This document shows positions 24,188 through 34,566 of a DNA stretch of 64,000 bases, piece after piece (the first letter of the stretch is position 1; each line of letters opens with the position of its first letter). Below the pieces are notes generated by a model. It was not told the origin of the DNA. It did no database searches and saw only the letters and a program-made list of their open reading frames with translations. Position numbers and translations under genes: made by a program. The stretch lies in the NCBI GenBank assembly GCA_001414345.1, contig LLCB01000062.1:1-64000 (forward strand), written 5' to 3'. Origin of the DNA: Hymenoscyphus infarciens (taxonomy: Eukaryota > Ascomycota > Leotiomycetes > Helotiales > Helotiaceae).

Positions 24188-25800
24188 TTAATTGAACTGC
24201 CACCTTGAAAATTCTCTATAAAGAGGAACCCGAGTAATCATCTCGTCGTCAGTGGCTGTTGATAAGTACTCTATAGACCTTCTCCATCCACTTTCTTCAT
24301 CACGTTGACGACTCTCCTCATCGGCCTCGAGGTCACGAAGTGCTTCCTCTAGCCGACGACGTTCTTCATCGAGTTGACCACTCTCTCCATTGGCATCAAT
24401 TGAACGAATTTCTTCATCTGACCGATCCGACACATCGGACTGAACACTCTCTCCATAGGTGTCAATCGAACGAATTTCCTCATCGAGTAGACGATTCTCT
24501 TCATCGGTATCGACTGAAGGATTTTCATGTTGAGGAGACTCCTGCCCTGAAGATATAGATGTGACGGTGTCGTATTCTTGAATGTTCTTCGCGTAATACT
24601 CGGCTTCGTTAGGTCTTCCAATAGCCTTTAGGAGATCTATAACAGTGAAGCTATGGTCGTCAACGTGGCGCCAAAGAAAAACGTCAAGCAAGTGGTCCTT
24701 AACTGTGTCCGCAAATTCTACGAGGCCCGCGCAGACATTGATCCAGTTAACGATTCTCTCGGGGTCCAAGGTTCCTTCATGGCCCCTGATTTCCAACGTT
24801 CTAGACATGTAAGTTGTTTCATCAAGATTAACAAGATTATAGGCTAGGCGTACAACGCCACCTTCCGAGTCGTGAGGGCGAAGACTTTTTACAATCTCAG
24901 CTGTCGTATCCTGATTTCTGAGTTTGAGTATCTCCTCTAAGCCCTGCCGTGTTCCCTCTGGGGTATCCGGTAGTTTTGAGCCAAGGACAGATTTTGTTCG
25001 TATGTCTTGACAGAAGTAATTCTGCCCCGATCGTCGACTGGGAGGGTGTAATGACTCTATTTGCTTTTCAAAAATGAACAAGGTTGCCATTAAGTTGCAA
25101 AGTACACGAGGCGAAAATCCGTCTTCGCCATATCCGATATGTACGTCTGGGACATAAGTGTTAGCATACCAAATATCAAAGGGGAGCTAGGAAGGGATTA
25201 CTTACGAAGACCAGATGTAAAGTTGCAGTTTAAACGATATCTAGATGTCAGTACTTGTGCTAGGCATGAGACTAACGATTTTGATTCTTGGCATAAATAG
25301 AAAGCAGGGGATACGACCTCAACAGATGTAAACTTATAATCTGTTTCTTGGGGGCCTTTGACGGTGTTGTCAGCTTCAATTAACCATTGCTCTGGCGGGG
25401 GCTGGCTTTCGAATGCGGTGGCAAACGGAGCGCATGTAATACCAGCTCCTTGTAGCGTTTTCGCGATATGTTCGTGGGCTTCGTCTTGTTGCTGCGCTTC
25501 AATTTCGTAACTCCCTTCAAGTCCAGGTGGCTCAGGGGTAGTGACGAGTCCACGGATTGGTCGGAGATCGTGGGGATCAGGGTCGGATTTTGTGTAGTTG
25601 GGGGGTTGATATGCTAGTGAAAATTCTAGTTCTACTCCAAAAGTAAGACGTGGTTGGGCTTGGCTTTGTTCTACTCCGAGTGATGATCTTGGATAACTTG
25701 TTGTCGCTCGTGGTTGGGGGATGTCTTCGGGGATATTTTCTGACCTTGGACTTGAAAGAGGTGAGACCTCTGATAATTGTCTAAATCTTCTCATCATCAT
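24188..25800 (-). CDS. Amidoligase-family protein (Amidoligase_2 type) with an acidic repeat tail
   Basis: Exons on the - strand are 25800-25206 and 25146-24188; the 59-nt GT-AG intron joins them in frame to 517 aa. Signatures of the fungal COOH-NH2 ligase (glutamine-synthetase-fold) family are visible in order: F-G-V-E-L-E-F (residues 53-59), an E-A-D-N-T-V segment, V-E-V-V-S-P, L-H-V-H-I-G formed exactly across the splice junction, and R-T-L-E-I-R-G-H-E-G-T-L-D (314-326). Such enzymes are predicted to form amide bonds using ATP, but substrates of the fungal members are unknown to me. Residues of about 411-485 form an acidic tail with imperfect repeats of the type D-E-E-I-R-S-I-D-x-x-G-E-S. 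No signal peptide is seen. The start is the first of three adjacent Met codons. Confidence 0.82.
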
Positions 25801-26476
25801 TTGCGAGTTTAATAGTATGATTTGTTCTGCTGTATAGAGAGTTTGCTTTCGATTATGTAAACTTGCAAACTGATTTTTTTCCGTTTAAATATTTCTGAAA
25901 CAAAAGAAAATAATGGCATTGTTATCTTATGAACCATTCATTCTGTGAGCTACTATTAGAATCATCTTTGTTATCTTTCAAGGGTTCAATGAATTTCTTT
26001 GAGAGGTATTCTCAAAGGCTTCCGGTCAAAGGGCTTCATTGTTTTCTTGGGCTGAGCGAGGGTGCTACTACTCCACCCAATAAACGCGATATAACAAAGA
26101 GATTATTGCTAAATACGTCATAAATTTCTCCCATATCTTGATTAAACTTACCAATGGACAAAGTGGGAACGATAGTTTCTTATCAAGTTCCTCCCGTTCT
26201 TCAAGTCCGTTTGTCTTGGTTCTTGAAGCGCACAAGACACCCACCACCACCACTGCCTTTACGGCTACTATCATGTGTATCAATATGCTTCCCTAAAGAC
26301 AAAAGGCAGGCCGCAGGAAGTAAATGGTGTCCATAAACTGAATACTGGAATAAGGATAGCTAATTTATACACAAGTTGAGAATATTAAAGATATAAAAGG
26401 GTGATGTGTTTAGTTATGTGACGGTAGGTCAATCCCGTAAACGCCTACAATGGTCTTATGATAAGGTAAAATCTCA
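25801..26476. other. Intergenic spacer
   Basis: Upstream region of the amidoligase gene and 3' side of the next - strand gene. Small open frames here overlap on both strands, lack family resemblance, and look accidental. Confidence 0.5.
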
Positions 26477-27999
26477 CTAGTAAAAAACATAACCCCAGTA
26501 ACAAAGGAAAGAAATGAAACCCAGAGCAAGTGAAAATACGCACCCCATTCTTGTCTTTTTCCATTCCACAACGCTCGCATAAGTCTTCACAGGAGGCAAT
26601 CTACCGAATAAATCACGACCACGCATTCCATTTCCGGATCGAACAATGCTGGTGGCTTCATCAAAGCAAGCTTTGGTAATTGTTACCGAACAAATATCCC
26701 ACAAATTTCGAGTACACATATCGCAAAACTTTCCCTCCAGTGTAGTGACAAAATCCGGTCCCCAGGAGTTCTCAGCTTCACACAATTCCTTTGCTCCTCC
26801 GTTATAGGTCTCTTTTGCACTGATCACTATTCTGTTGGCATGAACAGCCGAGCAATCAGCACTTGCTTCATCGACTTGCTCCAGCATCAGTGGGTTCAAA
26901 GTTGGGCCGAGAGGTTTTACCGGTGGGCAGTGTAGTCACACCGACACTGACACCGGCACTTGTTCTTGTTGGATTCGCCCCAGACGCACTTGCACTCACC
27001 AAAGTTCGGGTCGAAAGGGTTTGGACAGTACTAGCACGAAATGACGCGCTTGCAGATCCCACACTTGAGAGAGCCTGCCTTTTGGCCATTGGAACCATTA
27101 CTTCGGGAAATTCGAAAGGTTCTCCGAGACCCCAGCAGTAGTTGGCGATGAAGACGGGAGCACCCAGTACGTGCGATTGTGAGCGGATTGCCAGATATAG
27201 TAGAGTACGCGAGAATTGCTTACGAATTTGTTCAAGTAACGAACATTCCTCCACACAATGTTTAAAATGACGTTTCTCCTCAATTTCGGTCTCCTTTTGG
27301 GGGGCCGTTTCTTCCAATTCCACCTCAACCGGCATCGGTTTATGAGCAGCTTCTGAATTTCCTTCCGTTTTCTCAACTGTGATTTGGATCTCGGACCCAT
27401 CTACTTGTTCAACCGAGCCGGGCTCACTCGGCCTTGGTTGCTCAGTAACATCTGGTTTTGCCTCCGTATCTTGACCTCAATTCGAATCTCTTCTCGTTTG
27501 CCAAAATTCGGTATACAGGGATCCTCCGATCTCTCTACAAGAACCCCCCTAATCTCTACCTCCTCCATCAATTCCCTCTTCAACTCATGTTTCTTCGGCT
27601 TCGGCGAATCATCGTAATCGTCCAAGGATCGTAAGTTTTGACATATGCACCTCGGATGTATGCGCGCAACCCTACTGAAGAATTCGAGGGAAGATACAAC
27701 TAGACTGTCCCAATTTTTTTTTTAGAACAAGTTCTTTCACCTAAGCAACAGACTGGAACTAGCTCTCAATTCTAGCCCAAAATCGAGAAGAATGGAGACA
27801 TCGGAAGAGAATGAACACTGGATACATACAACGCCTCTTGGAATCTCATCCAGAAAATGGTTGATATCTCGAACTCTCGAGTCGGATTCCTCTTGCGCGA
27901 TTATCTCCCTTCGAATTGCCTTGTGCTTCGATGATAGCGCAAGTCCACTTGAGGTTACGAGAAACACACTGGAGAGTATCCCTACCAAAACGATAACAT
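26477..27999 (-). pseudogene. Secreted-protein-like gene, probably decayed by frameshifts
   Basis: Not recognised as a family. A signal-peptide-like stretch (hydrophobic V-F-L-V-T-S-S-G-L-A) lies just after an ATG at 27999 but one base out of frame with it, at a short T-run near 27989. Then come an intron-like gap, an exon-like frame with a P-R-C-I-C motif (about 27715-27465), a second frame change near 27465 (a 1-nt shift or a 41-nt intron), an acidic Glu-rich segment, a Ser/Thr/Ala-rich linker, a likely 52-nt intron, and a Cys-containing C-terminal domain with C-x2-C and T-K-A-C-F-D (about 26860-26540). The overall plan resembles fungal secreted proteins of unknown function. Sequencing error cannot be excluded as the cause of the shifts. 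Confidence 0.42.
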
Positions 28000-28750
28000 T
28001 TCCTCGTGCTGTTTTTTTTTTTCCTTCTCTGCTGTTCCATGAAGCGTTGACTCTTCATCGCGGTGCCATCTGACAACGGAATTGTTGACTGACGAGAGGC
28101 TCCGAATGATGATGGGGCAGTACAAAGGACTAGCTTGGCAAAAACAGCTAATCAAAGCGAAATGAAATCAAACAACGACAACGAAATACAAAATATGGCC
28201 AGTTTAGCGTACTGAAGCAGGAACACAAGCAAAGGAACGAACCCCAAGGAGCACCTAAAAGAAGTTGAAAAGAGGCACCACACTTGGACACCCTCGCCGC
28301 AAACCTACAGGTACGAATAAGATCCCGCGTCCCGGATTCGCCCAAGCAACTTTGCAGAGGGGGGTATGCCAAGGAATCGCGTTTACCTCTTTAGAAGTTG
28401 AAAGAACGCAGGTGATGTGGGTCTCCAATGTTAAGCATGTCCAGACTCCAGAGCAAGAATCGTTCCCGACGATCCAACCAATAAAATGATCCCATGTTTG
28501 TTTTGAAACACCGAAAGGAACTGAGGAGTCAATAGCCCCCAAGCATTCTCACAGAGAGGCTCGAGAGATTGTGCTACTCGTAGATCGCGTGGATGGATGG
28601 TTACTTTTATTCTGCACACCTCCTCTTACATCCTCTTATTTAATCAATACACACAGCAAGAGGACCGGTCTTCCCGGGGATGCTTGAATCCACAAGAATG
28701 GCGATAACGGCCGATGCAACTGCGGCACAGCCATGTTCCCATCCCGCGTT
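28000..28750. other. Intergenic spacer
   Basis: Normal base composition. Several short frames overlap on both strands with no motif, signal peptide or splice logic that would support a gene. Confidence 0.5.
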
Positions 28751-31700
28751 TTACAAACCTCCACTGTCATTGGCGTAGAGTGATTTGTCAAGTGGGCCTC
28801 GAAGCATTTTGAGGACATTACCCCGCCACGGTGTGCAATCCACCATGTCCCTTCGAAGATGAAATCAGCAGGTGCAATAAAATCAAAGTGAAACAGAGCA
28901 AACTCACATTCCAAAATCCTCCTGTGACAATTCGCTGAATTTCTGCATCGCTCTAGCACTTTGCGCAAACGTAATGAATTGAACAGTAAGTTGTCCATCC
29001 CTCACCTTCTGCTCAATCAAAAAGTCGGCTGTTTTCTGGATGGTGATTTTGGCATCGATTCCTTCTCCCCATTCCCCGTTGGTGAGAACGTAGACACTCA
29101 TAGGTCGAACGACAGGTTTTTTACCCTTGGCTCGGCTGGCCTCTAATAGCTTGACTTCGTAATTCTGTAATTGGAGATCGAGTCGGTAGGAAATATTCGT
29201 TTCTCCTGCGAGTTCCTTGCTTTCTAGGAAAGTACAGAGATCCGAGGTATCTTTCCTCAGATAGGTATCGTAGGAAATGGTATAAAAGAGCTCGGTTCCA
29301 TTGGGGCTCATGCCTTTTACAACTAGGGGAGATCTCTGAGTCAGTATTGCCATTTCCAGAAGCAAGTCGCAATCGCTCTCATTTTTCCAGCTTTTAAGGA
29401 TAATTGCCTTGCATTACCCTAAAGGATTGGAGCAACGAGTACTGGGTGGCAGGTACAAAGCTAGAAGCTGAATATCATCCACCACTGGAGAGAAAAAAGA
29501 GAAGACCTACTGTAGGAGAGCGCTTCGAATACTCGTTTGACTTCCGGCCAAACATTTGCCATTGACCTACTGTCGTCTATGATGAAAACCTAATGGAGAA
29601 AAGTCAGCATTGGTGCATTTCGAGACTTGGAGACAGAATTGCACTTGCATGATCTCGCCCTCTCAAACTTTCTATTATATTTGCGCCCGGTAATGGAGGA
29701 ACCTTAGAAGCTTTCTTGACCTTCTTGTGAGCCTTCTTCCACTCAAGACACGTGTTGAGCGAAAGATAATCCGTCGTAGGAGATGCATTTGGATGGGCAG
29801 GCAACTCTCCATAAGCTTGTCTGCCCTCATTGTGTTGGGAGGCATGTGTGTGGACTGTGTCTGACCGGGTAGGAAAGAGGGAGAACCCGCCGAAGCGCTT
29901 CGGTGTTTTCGGTAGTTTTGTTTCCGTCGAGTGGGTACTTCGTGAGTTAGGGGCTGAGTATGTACTGGAAGAATTCCGGCTACTGGCGCGACTAGAAGTA
30001 CGCCCAAGACGTTTGGAATCTTCGGCGGGGTATTGTTGGCTACTTGCATTGGTGATCGCACCGCTCTGCCCTCTGCGGTGGTCTCGTGGAGGTACGTCAG
30101 GAGATTTAAAATTTGCCTGCTCATCCGCTAATTCGTATGCAATCGCTTGGGAAGGAGCAGTGGGAGCCCTCCTTTCCTCGTGAGACGTTTGTGTCTGCAA
30201 AGTCCGAGGCCTTCCTTCATTTGGGTTATGCCTGTGGTAATCGTAGTGAACACTTGTATGAGGTGAGGTAAAGGGCGAAATAGGGGAGGCTATAGAGCCA
30301 CTGTCGCCATTTGGCCAGCCTATAGACGATTCAGAACGCTCCCGGTCGATATCCGATCCACTCGTCGTGATACTCATTCGACGATTCGGAATGATGAGGC
30401 TATGGTCTTGAAACTGACCAAGGTTGAGCTGCGATGTAGTTTGTGGTATTGTGATTTGAGATCGCCAATTATCGACATTTGGTGAGGGTGATTGTCGTTC
30501 TGCAATCGATGATAGACCAGACGCTGGGCCACGTGGGATTGGGGGGAGCGGCTGTGATGGTGGTAGACGTGGTGGTGGAAGAGCTCGATTTGCCCTCGTA
30601 TGCTCCCTTGAAGAATTCGAAGAGGACGTCAGTTTTTGGCGTGATCTTGAAACGATCACATCAGCTTTCCTTGATAAAGCCTTCGAATTTGGTCGGTCTT
30701 CCTCCCACAGCATCTCGTCCACCATTGAATCCAGAACATCTTTGGTTATATAATCAGAACGTCGTAGGCGGTCCTCGATATCTCTGTGTGCATCAAGGAC
30801 ACTCTGGAGGACTCGTTCGCCATCATGAAATAACTGTTCGTTGGTTTCTGTCTTACGGTTATTGCGGTAGTCCATCAGCCCCTTGTAACCGTCGGATATC
30901 CAAATAGCCGCCTCGCTATAAATGCATCCAAGTGACCAAATATCATCTTCCCAGGTCTCTGCACTGGGTTCTTCTTCCTGGACATCATAGTCATACGGAG
31001 AGTATGACTTTGGGGCACCTGTTCTGTCAGTTCAATTGATGGCTGTGAGCTCGCGATGGATAGCAAAAGTGGCAGTAAATGCGCCAGGTTCGTACCTCCT
31101 ATAGCGCTCATTGTTTCAGCTTTCTAGGGTAATTCTGAGTAATTATCCTTAGACATAGAGAATAATCTAGAATATTAACCTAAGTTTTGAGAACAACCAA
31201 CTTCAATTGTCCCAAAATACCTGGGGTAATATCAAATTGTACTAGAAAGCTGGGACAATGGGCTATTTACTGCCGCTTTGTTGTCAACCGCAAGATAGGA
31301 GGCAAAAGATAGCACATACCATACGTCCGAGCGTGTTTGTTTGTACCTGAATCGCCTCCGCCTTGCCTGGTATTCAAACCAAAATCGGCAAGTTTGAAAT
31401 GCCAGTCCGAGGACGAACTAGCCCCATTACTTACAACTTGTATAGTGTCGGGGGTAATGCCACAATGTCCCCTGGAGAGATTAGCAAGTGACAGAGGAAA
31501 GTAAGAACGACGAATACCCACCCCCTTACAGAATGTATTGCCTTCAGCCCTTTGATTAATTGAAACATGGATTCCCAGAATTTGATGATATCAACCCCGC
31601 GACTCGGAGCACTCTCGGTTCGGAAATAATCTTCCAATGAGCCCTTGTCCGCATATTCAAGAATTATGTTCATAGAATCTCCATGGATGTAGCTTCCGTA

Positions 31701-32460
31701 AAACCGGATAATGCTATCTGCATTCTTGAGACTTCGGAAGCCATTGGTTTCTTTCTTGTAAATACCCTCACCATCCCTTTTTGAGTACGTTTTGAGGACA
31801 AACTTGTTGGTATCGGAAATATTCTAAGCCATCAAAATATTGTCAGCGTAGTAAGTAAAATGAATGATGGATCCTTACATTCTTCCCCGCAACATTCAAC
31901 AGCTTGTTATGCGGGCCATATAATTCCACCACACGCTTGGTTGCTTGTCCCTCGATGGTAGAAAGTTCTTGGCCGATTATTGGCAGCAGCCTCTGCTTGC
32001 CGAATCTCTTATGAAGCATGTGACTATCAAAAGTAGGTACGCAATACATCCATTGTTTCTCACAGAATCGCTCAAGCAAAGAAGCATCTTCATCGATCAT
32101 CGGAAATTCTTGTTGAGGGTGACTTGAGTCGAAGGGTAGACGGCGATCAGAAAGCTCTTCATAGTAGGCGAACTCCTCAATGAGCCATCCCTGTCCGATC
32201 TGTAGCAAGATACACAAGACTGCGGCGTGGTCCTGCAGTATGAGATCTGGCTCAATCGGCAAATCCTTCGTTCTAAAAACCTCTTGCAGGATTTTAGTAA
32301 GGTTCCTTGCATCGTTGGCGCCAAAGTATGTTTTGATATCCGCCAAGGGCACAAAATTTGCCTTTTCGTCCGTTCCAAAATCAACAACCACTTCGACTTG
32401 GGATTGGGCTTCCCATAGAAAGAAATCTTCAATTGCGGTGTTTTGAGTGGGTGGCGGCAT
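28751..32460 (-). CDS. Pseudokinase-vWA protein (kinase-like domain plus von Willebrand A domain)
   Basis: Seven exons on the - strand: 32460-31879, 31823-31522, 31471-31320, 31018-29649, 29589-29511, 29322-28908 and 28850-28751, joining to exactly 999 aa. A kinase-like fold spans about residues 190-430. The ATP-binding Lys is at V-L-K (205), E-Y-A marks the hinge, and DFG is at 324-326. But the catalytic loop reads H297-C298-G299-I-T-P-D-T instead of HRDxKxxN, so the catalytic Asp, Lys and Asn are all missing and it is probably a pseudokinase. A Ser/Pro-rich disordered linker (about 480-760) leads to a vWA domain with the MIDAS motif D-D-S-R-S (807-811). The fourth intron is GC-AG. Introns 3 and 5 are long and contain inverted-repeat elements. 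An in-frame upstream ATG at 32595 would add 45 residues; I prefer 32460. A role as a scaffold or signalling adaptor is inference. Confidence 0.85.
29388..29470. mobile_element. Short MITE-like inverted-repeat element in intron 5 of the pseudokinase gene
   Basis: Ends CAGCTTTTAAG and GCTAGAAGCTG are near-inverse copies. Inside is a motif that, on the - strand, reads TAGGGTAAT, 7 bases, AATTATCCTTA, also found in the element at 31109-31260. The host intron (29323-29510) is 188 nt, while ordinary introns of this gene are 50-59 nt. No transposase is encoded. Confidence 0.5.
29590..29648 (-). other. GC-AG intron (intron 4 of the pseudokinase-vWA gene)
   Basis: The donor on the - strand is GCAAGT, the consensus for GC donors; the branch site is TGCTGAC and the acceptor TTAG. 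It joins the upstream frame in phase 0 to the vWA strand V-F-I-I-D-D. GT donors nearby give premature stops or the wrong frame. The two candidates in the right phase are upstream and poor matches. Confidence 0.75.
31109..31260. mobile_element. MITE-like inverted-repeat element in intron 3 of the pseudokinase gene
   Basis: 152 bp with terminal inverted repeats: CATTGTTTCAGCTTTCTAG on the left and the inverse of CATTGTCCCAGCTTTCTAG on the right. The two mismatches are both C to T. The similarity extends a few bases further out with a small gap. It lies wholly inside the 301-nt intron 31019-31319. No coding capacity and no certain target duplication. Confidence 0.6.
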
Positions 32461-33687
32461 TTCAACCTTTGAGGGCGCGGCAGAAAGAGGAACACGAGTT
32501 AAAAAAGTAGAAGGATAACGACAGATATATGACAAGAACTTTAAAATACGGAACTCGAAACGCGGAAAAGGTCTCAGAACGAAAGCAACCGCCACGAAAC
32601 GAAAGAAGAAGGAGAAAAGGTGCTCAGTTTGATAAGCTGACAGCCTCGGGATAGTATCCTCTAAGATGTCACCCCGTTTTTAACCGTTCAATCCCTGGTC
32701 CCAGGCTGCCGGGTAACTGGTGGGTTGTTTATCAGGAGAGAGAAGCCCCGGGACCCCAGGAACCAATACAGAGCATCACAACCCGGCTCGGATCCTATAT
32801 ATGCAGCAACGGCACATCAAAACCAACATTGGCAGGCCCCCTTTCTGTAACATCTTACGCCATTCGCCATCGGTTGTGCGGTGTCATCACATTGTTGGGC
32901 TAGGATGTTTCTTTTGAGGCAGTTGAGCACGTGGGTGGATAGAAGGCTGTGAGTCGTCGAAACAGCTTCATCGTGTCCATCGTGTCGAGATTCGAGAATG
33001 CGTTTAAAGAAGAAGAGAGAAACGAAGTTTGGATCAGTTTTAACTGGAGAGTCTCGGAGCGGATTATCTTTCATGCCGATCACAGCGATCAGCTGACCTG
33101 ATAAAGAGAGAGCTGCGAAATAAGTCAACTGCACTCGCAAATAGCTTCTTCGACATCACGATTTGAAAATCACTAAAGTAAATCCTTCTACTGTCCATTG
33201 CGAGTTAAGTATCACCTGACTGGAAAAGTGGGCCTTTGAGGTTCCCAAGACGAGGCGAGACATTTACGCAACATCCTATTTGATACCCTTTTTGACAACA
33301 GTGCGTTCAGTTCCAAATCGGATTCCCTGATAGTTTCCTAGCGGATAGAAACCACACAATTGTGATGCTTTCTGCCCAAACAAATTGTTCTGACCCGTGC
33401 ATATTACAACACCCTCCACCAGGCCCCTCAAGCTCTGTTTTAACTTTCTCCAGTGCCGCATAATATCCTTTGTAACTTTCAAAGTATTACCCAAAGCCGG
33501 TATCCATGCACTCGAGAAATCCGCCTCCAGTCGCAAATCTGTAAAACCATTCAGTTTCCTAATAGCGCACTGTCGCCAACGGATCACAAAGTGTGTATGT
33601 ACTGTACATTTCAAACTCCCCACACACCTCTCCAAACGCACAACTCAAAATGAAAACACAAATCCAAACACCCAAACCACATTCACC
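32461..33687. other. Intergenic spacer upstream of the pseudokinase gene
   Basis: Contains the shared upstream and downstream regions of two - strand genes. A frame ending at 32817 looks like a small secreted Cys protein but has no ATG at its start, and a frame at 33276-33641 begins at GTG. I support no gene here. Confidence 0.5.
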
Positions 33688-34566
33688 CTACCAATCCGCA
33701 ACAACCCTCTCATCAAAAACCCACCTAACCAAATTCCTCATCCCCCTATCCAACTCTAAACCCTCAACCTCCTCCTCCCCAACCCAAACCCCCTCCTCCT
33801 TAAGCAAACCTAAATCCTCAACCGCAACCACAAAATTCAACATCACAGATTTCATCCCCAGCTCCCCCTCGCCAAACTTCCAGCCCCCCTCAAACTCCCA
33901 AACTGGTAAGACCTCTCTCGTAACCTCGCTAATGCACAGACCAGTCCTCTCCCACATTCCCTCTCTCAAGGCTTCTCCAAGCGAAGAATGGCGCGTAAAC
34001 ATTGCCGTTTCTGGGATACTGTATTTTTCACTAATGGGATCTTTGACGAGGAGGAGGTGGTTGGTGAGGGGATGGAAGAGGATTGCTGCGAGGTGGATGC
34101 GGTGGTATTGCTGGGGTGTGGAATAGTGGTTTAAAGCGTAGAGACGGTATTCGAGACGCGTCATGTTCAGTTTAGATTCGAGTTGGGAGGGGGTGTTTGA
34201 TTTGGTTCGGGTGTGCGATTTCGCGAACGCGGCTTTGAGTTTTGAGAGGAAGGTGTGTTGAGGTTTCGTTTCGACCGAACCTTGGGATTGTTTGGGGGTG
34301 TGTCGGAAGTAGGAGCTCTTTGTACGTCTTGGTTTTCGGGGGTGGGATTCATCTTCTGGATTTTCGGCGGCGCGTTTGAAGTATGAGCTTTTGGTACGGC
34401 GTGGTTGTTGAGAGTCATCGTGAGGCCGTTCTATGGCACGTTTGAAGTACGAGCTCTTGGTAGGTCTTAATCGTTGAGCCTCGTGCTGAGAATTGGTTGT
34501 CGCATTGTGAAGTACTGAGCCGGAGCTTTTGGCATGCCTCAATCGGTGGGGATAGCGCGGTTCCAT
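33688..34566 (-). CDS. Repeat protein with a degenerate Nudix-like C-terminal domain
   Basis: Intronless, 292 aa, ATG at 34566. The N-terminal third carries three copies of T-K-S-S-Y-F (residues 36-41, 58-63, 82-87) within repeats of about 22-24 residues, each preceded by a basic R-R-T or L-R-P, with a weaker copy at A-K-S-S (12-15). From about residue 150 the sequence has the strand pattern of a Nudix fold (A-A-I-L-F, L-L-L-V-K) and a helix E-A-L-R-E-G-M-W-E-R-T-G-L (198-210). This resembles the Nudix box, but its Arg/Glu set does not fit the R-E-x-x-E-E-x-G spacing. Catalysis is therefore doubtful. The basic Ser-rich repeats could be phosphorylation or 14-3-3 sites; that is inference. Confidence 0.6.
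   Translation of the reverse strand: MEPRYPHRLRHAKSSGSVLHNATTNSQHEAQRLRPTKSSYFKRAIERPHDDSQQPRRTKSSYFKRAAENPEDESHPRKPRRTKSSYFRHTPKQSQGSVETKPQHTFLSKLKAAFAKSHTRTKSNTPSQLESKLNMTRLEYRLYALNHYSTPQQYHRIHLAAILFHPLTNHLLLVKDPISEKYSIPETAMFTRHSSLGEALREGMWERTGLCISEVTREVLPVWEFEGGWKFGEGELGMKSVMLNFVVAVEDLGLLKEEGVWVGEEEVEGLELDRGMRNLVRWVFDERVVADW

Noticed and set aside
28148..28619. Overlapping small frames on both strands, one ending near an acid-phosphatase-sized spacer
   Set aside because: No ATG context, motif or splice logic; overlapping frames in both directions suggest chance.
31472..31530. GTAAGG donor for intron 2 of the pseudokinase gene, which looks stronger than GTGGGT
   Set aside because: It puts exon 3 out of frame and leads to an early stop; GTGGGT keeps the kinase frame.
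32817..33140. Frame resembling a small secreted Cys-containing protein on the - strand
   Set aside because: The frame begins at TTG with a stop just upstream, the nearby ATG is in another frame, and no splice arrangement restores a start with a signal peptide.
33276..33641. Protein-like frame on the - strand downstream of the repeat protein
   Set aside because: Starts at GTG with no ATG, has no motif, and overlaps other frames; not supported as a gene.
33593..34126. Long + strand frame rich in Ser/Thr/Pro
   Set aside because: It is the antisense shadow of the repeat/Nudix-like gene.
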